Positions 48,840-58,698 are shown, counted from the stretch's first letter. The stretch: 64,000 bases of DNA from Cupriavidus basilensis (GCF_000832305.1 NZ_CP010536.1:2356001-2420000), one strand, 5' to 3'. The notes: generated from the sequence alone by a model not told the origin. Program-made: numbers and translations.

Positions 48840-50873
48840 CTACGGCGCCTCTTTCAGGCGCCGCCACAGGGTCGTGGCGCTGATGCCCAACTGATGACAG
48901 GCTGCGGCACGGTTGCCCCCGCATTGCGCCAGCACGCGCCGGATATGCTCGGCCTGACTGGTGCGTGCCACGCCGGCGAGCGAGCCCGCCTCAGTCGGAT
49001 CGTCACCTCCCGTACCACCCGCACTACCCTTGGCCACCGCGCCGCGCAAGCCGCCAGCCAGCGGCGCAGGATCACCCTGCGGCTCCGGGCCAAACAACTC
49101 CGGCGCCGCCGCCTGCAATTCATCGAGCAAATCCCGGGGCGCCAGCTTGCGCCCCGCCACCAGCACGGCAATGCGTTCGGTCACGTTTTCCAGCTCGCGG
49201 ATATTGCCCGGCCAGGCATAGCCCGCCAGCCTCGCCCGCACCGCTTGCGGCAGCGGCTGTGGCGCCGGCTGCCCCAGGCGTTCCTGGGCACGGCGGTACA
49301 GCAGTTCCGCCAGCTCGGGCAGGTCGCCGGCGCGCTCGCGCAGCGGCGGCATCTCGATGCGCAGGATATTGAGGCGGTAGTAGAGATCCTGGCGGAAGCT
49401 GCCCTGCCGGACCAGCTCGCCCAGGTTGCGGTGCGTGGCGGCAATCACCCGCACATTGACCGGCACGGCATCCAGGCCGCCGATCGGCAGCACCTGTTTT
49501 TCCTGCAGCACACGCAGCAAGCGGGTCTGCAGCGCGGGCGGCATATCGCCCACCTCGTCCAGGAACAGCGTGCCATTGTGGGCGGACTCGAACAAGCCCG
49601 CCTTGCCGCCGCGGCGTGCGCCGGTAAAGGCGCCCTCTTCGTAGCCGAACAGCTCGCTTTCCAGCAGCGTCTCGGGGAACGCCGCGCAATTGACCGCCAC
49701 GAACGGGAATACGCGGCGCGGGCTGGCGTCGTGCATGCCCTGGGCCAGCACCTCCTTGCCGGTGCCGCTTTCGCCGCCCACCAGCACGGTGGAATCCACC
49801 GCCGCATAGCGCCGCGCCAGTTCGCGCAGGTGATGCATGGCCGGGGAAGCACCAGCGAGGTCGTCCAGGCTGTAGCGCACGCCAGCCGGCCTCGCGCGGC
49901 TGCGCGAGCGCAGGTTGCGGTCGACCCGATGGATGGCATTGGCATCCTGCAGCGTCAGCACCGCGCCGGTGGCGCCGCTCTCGGTGACGATGGGGATGCG
50001 GTTGACCACCACCATCTTGTCGCCAAGCTTGTGGATGGCTTCGAGTTCCTTGCTGCCGCTCTGCATCACGCCATCGAGCGAGAGCGCGGGGGCCAGCGCT
50101 TGCAGCTTGCGGCCCAGCGCAGCGGCCGGCGCCGTGCCGAGAAAACGCTCCATGGCCGGGTTGTAAGTCTGGATGCGCCCGTCCGCGTCGACTGCGGCCA
50201 CGCCTTCGTTCAGGTGAGCCAGGATGGTGTTGACGTAGTCGCGCCGGCCGGACTCGATGCGGCGCAAGCGAGCCGCTTCGATCACATCCTCCAGCGCACC
50301 CCGCACCGAATTGCCTGAGTACAGGAACACGCCGATCAGGCCGATCTTGTCCGCCAGGTCGGTCACCATGCCCGGCCCCACCACCACTTTGACGCCCTCC
50401 TGCTTGAGGGCCTTCACGCGGGCCGCGGCATCGTCCTCGGTCAGGTACGTGTAAGCTGGGATGGACAGCGAAAAAGACCGCACGAACTCATCCACCTCCG
50501 GATAGGTGGCGGCGTGCGTCACCAGCGCCACCTTCGGCGAGATGCGCCGCGCCGTCGCCAGCGCGCTCATCACATCGAAGCCGGTCACCTTGACCAGCAC
50601 CACTGGCACATCGACGTGCTGGCGCAGGTAGGCGCCATTGGAGCCGCCCGCCACCACGGCATCGAGCCTGCCCTCGCGCGCTTCGCGGGCGACGGCGCTG
50701 GCAGCCGCCGCGTAGCCTTTGCCCAAGATGCGGAACTCGGCCTGCGCGGCGTAGGCCGGGATCAGGTCGGCAAAGGCCCGGGACAGGCGGCTAATGCCGA
50801 TCGCCCAGATCCGCGGGCGGGCCGGCGTGGTGCCGCCGGTGGGGGGAATGGGCGAGAGGATGCCGGATTGCAT
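48840..50873 (-). CDS. prpR: Propionate catabolism regulator PrpR (sigma-54-dependent)
   Basis: A 677-residue NtrC-type activator. The N-terminal PrpR sensory domain ([35 protein letters not shown] and so on to about residue 190) is followed by a PAS-like linker. The AAA domain comes next, with Walker [16 protein letters not shown] (the sigma-54 contact) and [16 protein letters not shown], and a C-terminal Fis-type HTH ([22 protein letters not shown]). It senses 2-methylcitrate and activates the prp operon. The start at 50873 is preferred over the frame from 50948. It is divergent from prpB with two palindromic sites in the gap. Confidence 0.93.
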   Translation of the reverse strand: MQSGILSPIPPTGGTTPARPRIWAIGISRLSRAFADLIPAYAAQAEFRILGKGYAAAASAVAREAREGRLDAVVAGGSNGAYLRQHVDVPVVLVKVTGFDVMSALATARRISPKVALVTHAATYPEVDEFVRSFSLSIPAYTYLTEDDAAARVKALKQEGVKVVVGPGMVTDLADKIGLIGVFLYSGNSVRGALEDVIEAARLRRIESGRRDYVNTILAHLNEGVAAVDADGRIQTYNPAMERFLGTAPAAALGRKLQALAPALSLDGVMQSGSKELEAIHKLGDKMVVVNRIPIVTESGATGAVLTLQDANAIHRVDRNLRSRSRARPAGVRYSLDDLAGASPAMHHLRELARRYAAVDSTVLVGGESGTGKEVLAQGMHDASPRRVFPFVAVNCAAFPETLLESELFGYEEGAFTGARRGGKAGLFESAHNGTLFLDEVGDMPPALQTRLLRVLQEKQVLPIGGLDAVPVNVRVIAATHRNLGELVRQGSFRQDLYYRLNILRIEMPPLRERAGDLPELAELLYRRAQERLGQPAPQPLPQAVRARLAGYAWPGNIRELENVTERIAVLVAGRKLAPRDLLDELQAAAPELFGPEPQGDPAPLAGGLRGAVAKGSAGGTGGDDPTEAGSLAGVARTSQAEHIRRVLAQCGGNRAAACHQLGISATTLWRRLKEAP
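48843..48863. terminator. Hairpin in the cysteine-synthase-like / prpR convergent junction
   Basis: An 8-base-pair stem CGGCGCCT (48843-48850), loop CTTTC, AGGCGCCG (48856-48863). It lies across the last codons of prpR and follows the stop of the plus-strand gene by 8 bases. No U-run follows; it may end or stabilise the plus-strand transcript. Confidence 0.4.
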
Positions 50874-50942
50874 GGAGATGGAAAACGCTGCAGATACGCC
50901 GGATGGCGCTAATCTTGAGATTGTGCGCCCCCACGGATTGCA

Positions 50943-50978
50943 TTTCAATATTGAAAAGCAATTCTTTCAATTTTGAAA
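50943..50978. promoter_or_regulatory. Two palindromic PrpR-type upstream activating sites
   Basis: TTTCAATATTGAAA (50943-50956) is a perfect 14-base palindrome; TTTCAATTTTGAAA (50965-50978) is the same with one central mismatch. The centres are 22 bases apart, about two helical turns, and roughly 140 bases from the sigma-54 promoter. They also lie just upstream of prpR, which would allow self-control. Confidence 0.75.
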
Positions 50979-51112
50979 TTCATCACGCGTCAGCGACGCA
51001 ACGCAGGGGCCGGCCGCGAAGCCTCGGGAATCGCCGCCAGCCCAGGCCTGGCAAGGGTGCCGCCCTACGCCCGCGCTCCTGCGTGAGGCGCGATGCGCAG
51101 CCAAAAACAGGC

Positions 51113-51127
51113 TGGCACACCCCTTGC
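51113..51127 (+). promoter_or_regulatory. Sigma-54 promoter of the prp operon
   Basis: TGGCACACCCCTTGC matches the -24/-12 consensus, with GG at 51114-51115 and GC at 51126-51127 correctly 12 bases apart. Transcription should begin near 51139, some 15-20 bases before prpB. Confidence 0.85.
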
Positions 51128-51154
51128 GCTTATCAGCCGTCCACTCCTAAAGCG

Positions 51155-52069
51155 ATGATCATGACCTTCTCCACTTCCGACCTCGCCCGCTCCGCCGGCG
51201 CCCGTTTCCGCCAGGCCCTGGCCGATGAGCATCCCCTGCAGGTCGTCGGCACGATCAATGCCAACCATGCCCTGCTGGCCAAGCGTGCGGGCTACCGCGC
51301 CATCTACCTGTCTGGCGGCGGCGTGGCCGCGGGCTCACTCGGCCTGCCGGACCTGGGCATCTCCAACCTGGACGACGTGCTGACCGACGTGCGCCGCATC
51401 ACCGACGTGTGTGATGTGCCGCTGCTGGTCGACGTGGACACCGGCTTTGGCGCCTCCGCCTTCAACGTGGCGCGCACCACCAGGTCGCTGATCAAGTTCG
51501 GCGCGGGCGCAATGCATATCGAAGACCAGGTCGGCGCCAAGCGCTGCGGCCACCGCCCGGGCAAGGAAATCGTCTCGCAGGGAGAAATGGCCGACCGCAT
51601 CAAGGCGGCCGTCGATGCCCGTACCGACGAGAACTTCGTCATCATGGCCCGCACCGACGCACTGGCCGTGGAAGGCCTGGACAAGGCCATCGAGCGGGCC
51701 GTGGCCTGCGTGGAAGCCGGCGCCGACGCCATCTTCCCGGAGGCCATGACCGACCTGGCCATGTACCGCAAGTTCGTTGACGCCGTGAAGGTGCCGGTGC
51801 TGGCGAACATCACCGAATTTGGCGCTACGCCGCTGTTCACCACCGAGGAACTGGGCGGTGCCGGCGTGTCGATGGTCCTCTACCCGCTGTCGGCCTTCCG
51901 TGCCATGAACAAGGCCGCCGAAAACGTGTACGCTGCAATCCGCCGCGACGGCACGCAGCAGAACGTGGTCGATACCATGCAGACGCGCGCCGAGCTGTAC
52001 GAAAGCATCGGCTATCACGCCTATGAGCAAAAACTGGACGCCCTGTTTGCCCAGGGCAAGGCCAAGTAA
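51155..52069 (+). CDS. prpB: Methylisocitrate lyase
   Basis: A 304-residue member of the isocitrate lyase/PEP mutase family. The catalytic Cys131 is in GAKRCGH; Mg-binding acidic residues lie in LVDVDTGFG and MHIEDQ. It cleaves 2-methylisocitrate to pyruvate and succinate. ATGs at 51155 and 51161 are both possible; the longer frame from 50903 would cover the sigma-54 promoter and is rejected. It is first in the prpB-prpC-acnD-prpF operon. Confidence 0.96.
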   Translation: MIMTFSTSDLARSAGARFRQALADEHPLQVVGTINANHALLAKRAGYRAIYLSGGGVAAGSLGLPDLGISNLDDVLTDVRRITDVCDVPLLVDVDTGFGASAFNVARTTRSLIKFGAGAMHIEDQVGAKRCGHRPGKEIVSQGEMADRIKAAVDARTDENFVIMARTDALAVEGLDKAIERAVACVEAGADAIFPEAMTDLAMYRKFVDAVKVPVLANITEFGATPLFTTEELGGAGVSMVLYPLSAFRAMNKAAENVYAAIRRDGTQQNVVDTMQTRAELYESIGYHAYEQKLDALFAQGKAK

Positions 52070-52142
52070 GCCCACCAGCAGCACCCGAACAGCACACGTG
52101 CACACGAGCACACGAGCACAGCAACCCCAAGGAGACTCCCCC

Positions 52143-53300
52143 ATGTCCGAAGCGCAACCGCTAGTCGCCCCGAAGCCGAAGAAATCCGTCGCCCTGTCGG
52201 GCGTGACCGCCGGCAACACCGCGCTGTGCACGGTCGGCCGTACCGGCAACGACCTGCACTACCGCGGCTACGACATCCTCGACATCGCCGAGACCTGCGA
52301 ATTCGAGGAAATCGCCCACCTGCTGGTGCACGGCAAGCTCCCCACCCGCGCCGAACTGGCTGCCTACAAGGCCAAGCTCAAGGCCCTGCGCGGCCTGCCC
52401 GCCAACGTCAAGGCCGCCCTCGAATGGGTGCCCGCCAGCGCCCACCCGATGGACGTGATGCGCACCGGCGTGTCCGTGCTCGGCACCGTGCTGCCGGAAA
52501 AGGACGACCACAACACCCCAGGTGCGCGCGACATCGCCGACCGCCTGATGGCCAGCCTGGGCTCCATGCTGCTGTACTGGTACCACTACAGCCATAATGG
52601 CCGGCGCATCGAAGTCGAGACCGACGACGACACCATCGGCGCGCACTTCCTGCACCTGCTGCACGGCCAGAAGCCGTCCGCGCTGTGGGAGCGCGCCATG
52701 CAGACCTCGCTCAACCTGTACGCCGAGCACGAGTTCAACGCCTCCACCTTCGCCGGCCGCGTGATCGCCGGCACGGGCTCGGACATGTACTCGTCAATCT
52801 GCGGCGCCATCGGCGCGCTGCGCGGCCCCAAGCACGGCGGCGCCAACGAAGTGGCGTTCGAGATCCAGAAGCGCTACGACAGCCCGGACGAGGCGCATAT
52901 CGACATCTCGCGCCGCGTGGAGAACAAGGAAGTGGTGATCGGTTTCGGCCACCCGGTGTACACCACCGGCGACCCGCGCAACCAGGTGATCAAGGAAGTG
53001 GCGCGGCGCCTGTCCAAGGATGCCGGCTCGATGAAGATGTTCGACATCGCCGAGCGCCTGGAAACCACCATGTGGGACGCCAAGAAGATGTTCCCCAACC
53101 TGGACTGGTTCAGCGCGGTGAGCTATCACATGATGGGCGTGCCCACCGCCATGTTCACCCCGCTGTTCGTGATCGCGCGCACCTCGGGCTGGGCTGCGCA
53201 TATCATCGAGCAACGCATCGACAACAAGATCATCCGCCCCAGCGCCAACTACACGGGCCCGGAAAACCTGAAGTTCGTGCCGATCAAGGATCGCAAGTAA
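52143..53300 (+). CDS. prpC: 2-methylcitrate synthase
   Basis: A 385-residue citrate-synthase-fold enzyme. Marks: [16 protein letters not shown] with the active-site His, [13 protein letters not shown] and the catalytic Asp in the following region. It condenses propionyl-CoA with oxaloacetate. The start has a strong AAGGAGACTCC site. It is 73 bases after prpB and 110 bases before acnD; the latter gap holds a stem-loop. Confidence 0.96.
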   Translation: MSEAQPLVAPKPKKSVALSGVTAGNTALCTVGRTGNDLHYRGYDILDIAETCEFEEIAHLLVHGKLPTRAELAAYKAKLKALRGLPANVKAALEWVPASAHPMDVMRTGVSVLGTVLPEKDDHNTPGARDIADRLMASLGSMLLYWYHYSHNGRRIEVETDDDTIGAHFLHLLHGQKPSALWERAMQTSLNLYAEHEFNASTFAGRVIAGTGSDMYSSICGAIGALRGPKHGGANEVAFEIQKRYDSPDEAHIDISRRVENKEVVIGFGHPVYTTGDPRNQVIKEVARRLSKDAGSMKMFDIAERLETTMWDAKKMFPNLDWFSAVSYHMMGVPTAMFTPLFVIARTSGWAAHIIEQRIDNKIIRPSANYTGPENLKFVPIKDRK

Positions 53301-53344
53301 TCTAGCCGGCTGCCGGTTTGCTCCCCTGCATCGCCCGTGGGAGA

Positions 53345-53382
53345 AGGGGGTAGTTGGCCGCAAAGCTGGGCCACTACCCCCT
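53345..53382. other. Long stem-loop between prpC and acnD
   Basis: AGGGGGTAGT (53345-53354) pairs with ACTACCCCCT (53373-53382), and the loop holds a further GGCC/GGCC match. It is not followed by a T-run, so it more likely tunes read-through or mRNA stability between the prp genes than ends the transcript. Confidence 0.5.
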
Positions 53383-53410
53383 GATCATGACTCTCTTTCG
53401 TCCCTAAAAA

Positions 53411-56008
53411 ATGAACACTGCAAACCGCAAACCGCTGCCCGGCACCCAGCTGGATTTCTTCGACACGCGTGCCGCGGTCGACGCCATCCAGCCGGGCGCT
53501 TATGACAAGCTGCCGTACACGTCGCGCGTGCTGGCCGAGAACCTCGTGCGCCGCTGCGACCCGGCTACGCTGACCGATTCCCTCAAGCAGATCATCGAAC
53601 GCAAGCAGGAACTGGATTTTCCCTGGTTCCCGGCGCGCGTGGTCTGCCATGACATCCTGGGCCAGACCGCGCTGGTCGACCTCGCCGGGCTGCGCGACGC
53701 CATTGCCGCCCAGGGCGGCGACCCGGTCATGGTCAACCCGGTCGTGCCGACCCAGCTGGTGGTGGACCACTCGCTGGCCGTCGAGTGCGGCGGTTTCGAT
53801 CCCGATGCGTTCGCGAAGAACCGCGCCATCGAAGACCGCCGCAACGAAGACCGCTTCGACTTCATCAACTGGACCAAGAAGGCCTTCAAGAACGTCGACG
53901 TGATTCCGCCGGGCAACGGCATCCTGCACCAGATCAACCTCGAGCGCATGAGCCCGGTGGTGCAGGTGAAAGACGGCGTGGCCTTCCCCGACACGCTGGT
54001 CGGCACCGACTCCCACACCCCCATGGTGGACGCGCTGGGCGTGATCGCCATCGGCGTGGGCGGCCTGGAAGCCGAAAGCGTGATGCTGGGCCGCGCTTCC
54101 TGGATGCGCCTGCCGGACATCATCGGCGTGGAGCTGACCGGCAAGCCGCAGCCGGGCATCACCGCGACCGACACCGTGCTGGCCCTGACCGAATTCCTGC
54201 GCAAGGAAAAGGTCGTGTCGTCCTACCTCGAATTCTTCGGCGAAGGCACCACCCACCTGACGCTGGGCGACCGCGCCACCATTTCCAACATGGCGCCGGA
54301 GTTTGGCTCCACTGCCGCGATGTTCTACATCGACGAGCAGACCATCAAGTACCTCAAGCTCACCGGCCGCGACGATGCGCTGGTCAAGCTGGTGGAAACC
54401 TACGCCAAGGAAGCCGGCCTCTGGGCGGACAGCCTGAAAAACGCCGAGTACCCGCGCGTGCTCAGGTTCGACCTGTCCACCGTGGTGCGCAACATCGCCG
54501 GCCCATCCAACCCGCACAAGCGCGTGCCCACCTCCGAGCTGGCCGCGCGCGGCATCAGCGGCAAGGTCGAGAACGAGCCCGGCCTGATGCCGGACGGTGC
54601 GGTGATCATCGCCGCCGTCACCAGCTGCACCAACACCAACAACCCGCGCAACATGGTGGCCGCCGGGCTGCTGGCGCGCAACGCCAACAAGCTTGGCCTC
54701 ACCCGCAAGCCGTGGGTGAAGAGCTCGCTGGCGCCGGGTTCCAAGGCGGTGACGCTCTACCTGGAAGAAGCCAACCTGCTGCCGGAACTGGAGCAGTTGG
54801 GCTTCGGGGTGGTGGCGTATGCCTGCACCTCCTGCAACGGCATGTCCGGCGCACTGGACCCGGTGATCCAGAAGGAAGTCGTGGACCGCGACCTGTACGC
54901 CACCGCCGTGCTGTCCGGCAACCGCAACTTCGACGGCCGCATCCATCCGTATGCCAAGCAGGCCTTCCTGGCCTCGCCGCCGCTGGTGGTGGCCTACGCC
55001 ATTGCCGGCACCATCCGCTTCGATATCGAGAAGGATGTGCTGGGCACCGATGCCGATGGCAAGCCGGTGACGTTGAAGGACATCTGGCCGTCCGACGAAG
55101 AGATCGACGCGGTGGTTGCCGCCAGCGTGAAGCCAGCGCAGTTCCGCAAGGTCTACGAGCCAATGTTCGCCGTGACCGCCGACACCGGCGAAAAGGCCAG
55201 CCCGCTGTACGACTGGCGCGAGATGAGCACCTACATCCGCCGCCCGCCCTACTGGGAAGGCGCGTTGGCTGGCGAACGCGCGCTCACCGGCATGCGGCCC
55301 CTGGCCGTGCTGGGCGACAACATCACCACCGACCACCTGTCGCCGTCCAACGCCATCATGCTCGATAGCGCCGCCGGCGAGTACCTGGCCAAAATGGGCC
55401 TGCCGGAAGAAGACTTCAACTCCTACGCGACCCACCGCGGCGACCACCTGACCGCGCAGCGCGCCACCTTTGCCAACCCCACCCTGAAGAACGAAATGGT
55501 GGTGGTGGACGGCAAGGTCAAGCCGGGCTCGCTTGCCCGCATCGAGCCGGAGGGCAAGGTCACCCGCATGTGGGAAGCCATCGAGACCTACATGGCCCGC
55601 AAGCAGCCGCTGATCGTTGTGGCCGGCGCCGACTACGGCCAGGGTTCCTCGCGCGACTGGGCCGCCAAGGGCGTGCGCCTGGCCGGCGTGGAGGCGATCG
55701 TGGCCGAAGGCTTCGAGCGCATCCACCGCACCAACCTGGTCGGCATGGGCGTGCTGCCGCTGGAGTTCAAGCCTGGTGTCAACCGCGCCACGCTGGGCAT
55801 CGACGGCACCGAGACCTACGACGTGATCGGCGACCGCACGCCGCGCTGCGATCTCACCCTGGTGATGCATCGCAAGAACGGCGAGCGCGTGGAAGTGCCG
55901 GTGACCTGCCGCCTCGATACCGCGGAAGAAGTGTCGATCTACGAAGCCGGCGGCGTGCTGCAGCGCTTCGCGCAGGACTTCCTCGAATCGTCGAAGGCCG
56001 CTGCGTAA
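53411..56008 (+). CDS. acnD: Fe/S-dependent 2-methylisocitrate dehydratase AcnD (AcnM)
   Basis: An 865-residue aconitase-fold protein. The Fe-S ligands are Cys in AVTSCTNTNNPRN and the two in ACTSCNGMSG; DSHTPMVDALG and QGSSRDWAAKG are substrate- and swivel-domain marks. It dehydrates 2-methylcitrate with PrpF, forming 2-methyl-trans-aconitate. It replaces PrpD in this group. A long open frame on the other strand (53249-55870) is a shadow. Confidence 0.96.
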   Translation: MNTANRKPLPGTQLDFFDTRAAVDAIQPGAYDKLPYTSRVLAENLVRRCDPATLTDSLKQIIERKQELDFPWFPARVVCHDILGQTALVDLAGLRDAIAAQGGDPVMVNPVVPTQLVVDHSLAVECGGFDPDAFAKNRAIEDRRNEDRFDFINWTKKAFKNVDVIPPGNGILHQINLERMSPVVQVKDGVAFPDTLVGTDSHTPMVDALGVIAIGVGGLEAESVMLGRASWMRLPDIIGVELTGKPQPGITATDTVLALTEFLRKEKVVSSYLEFFGEGTTHLTLGDRATISNMAPEFGSTAAMFYIDEQTIKYLKLTGRDDALVKLVETYAKEAGLWADSLKNAEYPRVLRFDLSTVVRNIAGPSNPHKRVPTSELAARGISGKVENEPGLMPDGAVIIAAVTSCTNTNNPRNMVAAGLLARNANKLGLTRKPWVKSSLAPGSKAVTLYLEEANLLPELEQLGFGVVAYACTSCNGMSGALDPVIQKEVVDRDLYATAVLSGNRNFDGRIHPYAKQAFLASPPLVVAYAIAGTIRFDIEKDVLGTDADGKPVTLKDIWPSDEEIDAVVAASVKPAQFRKVYEPMFAVTADTGEKASPLYDWREMSTYIRRPPYWEGALAGERALTGMRPLAVLGDNITTDHLSPSNAIMLDSAAGEYLAKMGLPEEDFNSYATHRGDHLTAQRATFANPTLKNEMVVVDGKVKPGSLARIEPEGKVTRMWEAIETYMARKQPLIVVAGADYGQGSSRDWAAKGVRLAGVEAIVAEGFERIHRTNLVGMGVLPLEFKPGVNRATLGIDGTETYDVIGDRTPRCDLTLVMHRKNGERVEVPVTCRLDTAEEVSIYEAGGVLQRFAQDFLESSKAAA

Positions 56009-56088
56009 GCGCGCACAGGCGCATCGACCAGCAACGTGTTCGGGCGGTATGGCGACGTACCGCCCGCTTTCATCAGGACGAATTTTCC

Positions 56089-57279
56089 ATGGCCCACGTA
56101 CCCCAGATCAAGATCCCCGCCACCTACATCCGTGGCGGGACCAGCAAAGGCGTGTTCTTCCGCCTGCAGGATCTGCCCGAAGCCGCGCAGGTGCCGGGCG
56201 CCGCCCGCGACGCGCTGCTGATGCGCGTCATCGGCAGCCCCGATCCCTACGGCAAGCAGATCGATGGCATGGGTGCCGCCACCTCCAGCACCAGCAAGAC
56301 CGTCATCCTCTCAAAAAGCAGCAAGCCCGATCACGACGTCGACTACCTGTTCGGCCAGGTCTCCATCGACCAGCCGTTTGTCGACTGGAGCGGCAACTGC
56401 GGCAACCTCTCCGCCGCCGTCGGCCCCTTCGCCATCAGTGCCGGCCTGGTCGACCCCAGCCGCATCCCGCACAACGGCGTGGCCATCGTGCGCATCTGGC
56501 AGGCCAATATCGGCAAGACCATCATCGGGCACGTACCCATCACCAATGGCGCCGTGCAGGAAACCGGTGACTTCGAACTCGACGGCGTGACCTTCCCCGC
56601 CGCCGAAGTCCAGCTCGAGTTCATGGATCCGGCGGCCGAGGAAGACGGCGCCGGCGGTGCCATGTTCCCCACCGGCAACCTGATCGACGATCTCGAGGTT
56701 CCCGGCGTTGGCACGCTGAAGGCCACCATGATCAATGCGGGCATTCCGACCATCTTCCTGGACGCGGAGTCCATCGGCTACAAAGGCACCGAGCTGCAGG
56801 ACGCCATCAACGGCGACCCCAAGGCGCTGGCGATGTTCGAGACCATTCGCGCCCACGGCGCGGTGCGCATGGGCCTGATCAAACATATCGATGAGGCCGC
56901 CACCCGGCAGCACACGCCGAAGGTCGCCTTTGTCGCCAAGCCGGCCGACTATGTGGCCTCCAGCGGCAAACAGGTTGCCGCCGGCGACGTCGACCTGCTC
57001 GTGCGCGCCTTGTCCATGGGCAAGCTGCATCACGCCATGATGGGCACGGCCGCGGTCGCCATCGGCACCGCGGCGGCCATCACCGGCACACTGGTGAACC
57101 TGGCGGCCGGCGGCGGCGCGCGCAACGCAGTGCGCTTCGGCCATCCCTCGGGCACCTTGCGGGTGGGCGCCGAAGCCAGCCAGGTCGATGGCGAATGGAC
57201 CGTGACCAAGGCCATCATGAGCCGCAGCGCCCGGGTGCTGATGGAAGGATGGGTGCGCGTGCCCGGCGACGCGTTCTGA
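56089..57279 (+). CDS. prpF: 2-methylaconitate cis-trans isomerase PrpF
   Basis: A 396-residue DAP-epimerase-fold protein starting AHVPQIKIPATYIRGGTSKGVFFRL, the classic PrpF beginning. Further marks: QIDGMGAATSSTSKTVI, WSGNCGNLSAAVGPFAI and the C-terminal FGHPSGTLRVGAEAS. It converts the AcnD product 2-methyl-trans-aconitate to the cis form. It ends the prp operon, 81 bases after acnD. Confidence 0.96.
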   Translation: MAHVPQIKIPATYIRGGTSKGVFFRLQDLPEAAQVPGAARDALLMRVIGSPDPYGKQIDGMGAATSSTSKTVILSKSSKPDHDVDYLFGQVSIDQPFVDWSGNCGNLSAAVGPFAISAGLVDPSRIPHNGVAIVRIWQANIGKTIIGHVPITNGAVQETGDFELDGVTFPAAEVQLEFMDPAAEEDGAGGAMFPTGNLIDDLEVPGVGTLKATMINAGIPTIFLDAESIGYKGTELQDAINGDPKALAMFETIRAHGAVRMGLIKHIDEAATRQHTPKVAFVAKPADYVASSGKQVAAGDVDLLVRALSMGKLHHAMMGTAAVAIGTAAAITGTLVNLAAGGGARNAVRFGHPSGTLRVGAEASQVDGEWTVTKAIMSRSARVLMEGWVRVPGDAF

Positions 57280-57347
57280 GGCACGCTGACGTGGCGGCAT
57301 GGGTTTCACGCTGGATTGCGCTTGACCGGGTGAGCCGTGCCCTTGGC

Positions 57348-57371
57348 TGCGTAGTTGCGTAGCTGCGTAGT
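57348..57371 (+). repeat. Short tandem repeat, three 8-bp units
   Basis: TGCGTAGT, TGCGTAGC, TGCGTAGT in a row, about 70 bases after the prpF stop. The third unit repeats the first exactly. No function is evident. Confidence 0.85.
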
Positions 57372-57465
57372 TCCAGCCACGGCGCCGGCCACCGGGACTT
57401 GTTCGAAGCCACCTCCATCTGCAACGAGCCAGAGTGGACCAGCATCTCCCGCCCTGTCCGCGCCG

Positions 57466-57517
57466 CTTGAATGGCAGTCCGGTCGCGTAGCGAGCGGACT
57501 GCCATTTTCCATTCAAG
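57466..57517. terminator. Terminator hairpin with a competing outer stem
   Basis: A 12-base-pair perfect stem AATGGCAGTCCG (57470-57481) / CGGACTGCCATT (57495-57506), loop of 13, followed by TT and CC. The 9-base arm CTTGAATGG (57466-57474) can pair instead with CCATTCAAG (57509-57517). It lies between convergent prpF and thioesterase genes and can serve both strands. Confidence 0.6.
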
Positions 57518-57661
57518 CCTTACCGCTCGCCCTGCAGGCTCGCCTGGCCTGCCGAAGCCACGCGTGGCCCGAATTGCGGCACCCCATGAGACGGCACCGG
57601 TTGGGTCGTAGGGCGCAAATATCTGGCCGTTAATTGCACTAATGATGCCGAGCCAGGAATC

Positions 57662-58165
57662 TCAATCGTGGGGCACAGGCAGCTTGGCGGTCTGCGGCTC
57701 GACAGGCACGAAGATGACCTCGCCCGAGGCCACCAGCCGAAGCGCGCCGCCGGCCTGCTCCGCGAACACTTCCGCCCTGGCAAACACCTGCCGCTTGCCG
57801 GCCTTGGTCACGCTGGCCCGCGCCACGAACGCCTGCCCCACGGCCGGCGCCATGCAGTTCACCGAATAGTGGGAAGCCATCACCGGCCCCCCTACCGTGG
57901 TGGCCGCGAATCCACAGGCGGTATCGACCAGGGCGCCGATCACGCCCGCACGGAGGAATCCCGCGTATTGCGTGGCTTGGTCGTGCCAGGCCATGCGCAG
58001 CTCCGCCGCCCCGCCCTGCGCGCTGATCACCTCGAAGCCCAGCCACCGGTTGAAGGCGGCGCTCTGGTTGACACGCTTGACCGTGTCCAGCGAATAGGCG
58101 CCGTTGGTGGTCGCGCTGGTGGCCGCGCCGGTGGCCGCGCTGGTGCTGCTCGTATCTGCTGTCAT
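57662..58165 (-). CDS. PaaI-type hotdog thioesterase with altered active site
   Basis: A 167-residue protein with a low-complexity Ala/Thr/Ser N-terminus (residues 2-25), then a hotdog domain: FNRWLGFEVISAQGGAAELRMAW, then GFLRAGVIGALVDTACGFAA and SHYSVNCMAPAVGQAFVARASVTKAGKRQVFARAEVF. Where relatives carry His in the GFxHAG motif it has Arg72, so catalysis may be altered. It is 37 bases after the next thioesterase gene and probably shares its promoter, under the TetR regulator at 58761. Confidence 0.82.
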   Translation of the reverse strand: MTADTSSTSAATGAATSATTNGAYSLDTVKRVNQSAAFNRWLGFEVISAQGGAAELRMAWHDQATQYAGFLRAGVIGALVDTACGFAATTVGGPVMASHYSVNCMAPAVGQAFVARASVTKAGKRQVFARAEVFAEQAGGALRLVASGEVIFVPVEPQTAKLPVPHD

Positions 58166-58202
58166 TGCATTACCCTGCCTGATCAAGATTCAAGGAGAAA
58201 AC

Positions 58203-58640
58203 TCACTGCATGGCCCGGAACGTCGCGTTGGCCCTGGCGCAAGCCACGCCGTCGGCGGTGACGAAAGCCTGGGCAAAGCACAGCGTGCCGCCGACCTTGG
58301 TGAATGACGTTTCGAACATCAGCCACTGCCCGATCCTTGCGACGTTAAGGAAGTCGATCGACAGGTTCACGGTGACCAGGCTGCGCGGCTCGGTGAATTG
58401 CATGCCGCACGACAGCCCCATGGCGTTGTCCGCCAGGGCCGTGATCAGTCCGCCATGGGCAAAGCCGCGTGCGTTGGTGTGAGCCCGGGCGAGCTTTACC
58501 GCCAGCACGATGGCCTGGTCCGTGCGTCTCGAGTACAGCGGCTCCCAGGGGTCGGTCAGCGGACTATGGCGAAAATGTGGCACGAAGCCCGCGGGAAGGT
58601 CGGCGGGAAGGTCGGCACGTTCGGCCGTGGCGCTGGTCAT
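58203..58640 (-). CDS. PaaI-type hotdog thioesterase
   Basis: A 145-residue hotdog protein. The active-site block GFAHGGLITALADNAMGLSC has HGG intact, and the following MQFTEPRSLVTVNLSIDFLNVARIGQWL is the substrate-tunnel region. The start at 58640 has AGGAGA 7 bases upstream; the ATG at 58661 would add 7 residues. It is divergent from the TetR regulator. Confidence 0.88.
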   Translation of the reverse strand: MTSATAERADLPADLPAGFVPHFRHSPLTDPWEPLYSRRTDQAIVLAVKLARAHTNARGFAHGGLITALADNAMGLSCGMQFTEPRSLVTVNLSIDFLNVARIGQWLMFETSFTKVGGTLCFAQAFVTADGVACARANATFRAMQ

Positions 58641-58698
58641 CGTGGTGTCTCCTGGTTGCATCGTTGAGGCTGTGATGGCTCAACCACTATTTTTAATG

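Larger units (their letters stand above)
57280..57661. other. Intergenic region after the prp operon
   Basis: About 380 bases between convergent prpF and thioesterase stops. It holds the 8-bp tandem repeat and the hairpin above; no further gene or promoter is visible. Confidence 0.6.

Noticed and set aside
50903..51154. Upstream extension of prpB
   Set aside because: It would translate across the PrpR sites and the sigma-54 promoter; transcripts begin after it.
53249..55870. 873-codon open frame on the minus strand, opposite acnD
   Set aside because: It mirrors the acnD gene, is rich in His/Arg/Gly/Val/Ala as expected for antisense of a high-GC gene, and shows no domain. AcnD on the plus strand is unmistakable.
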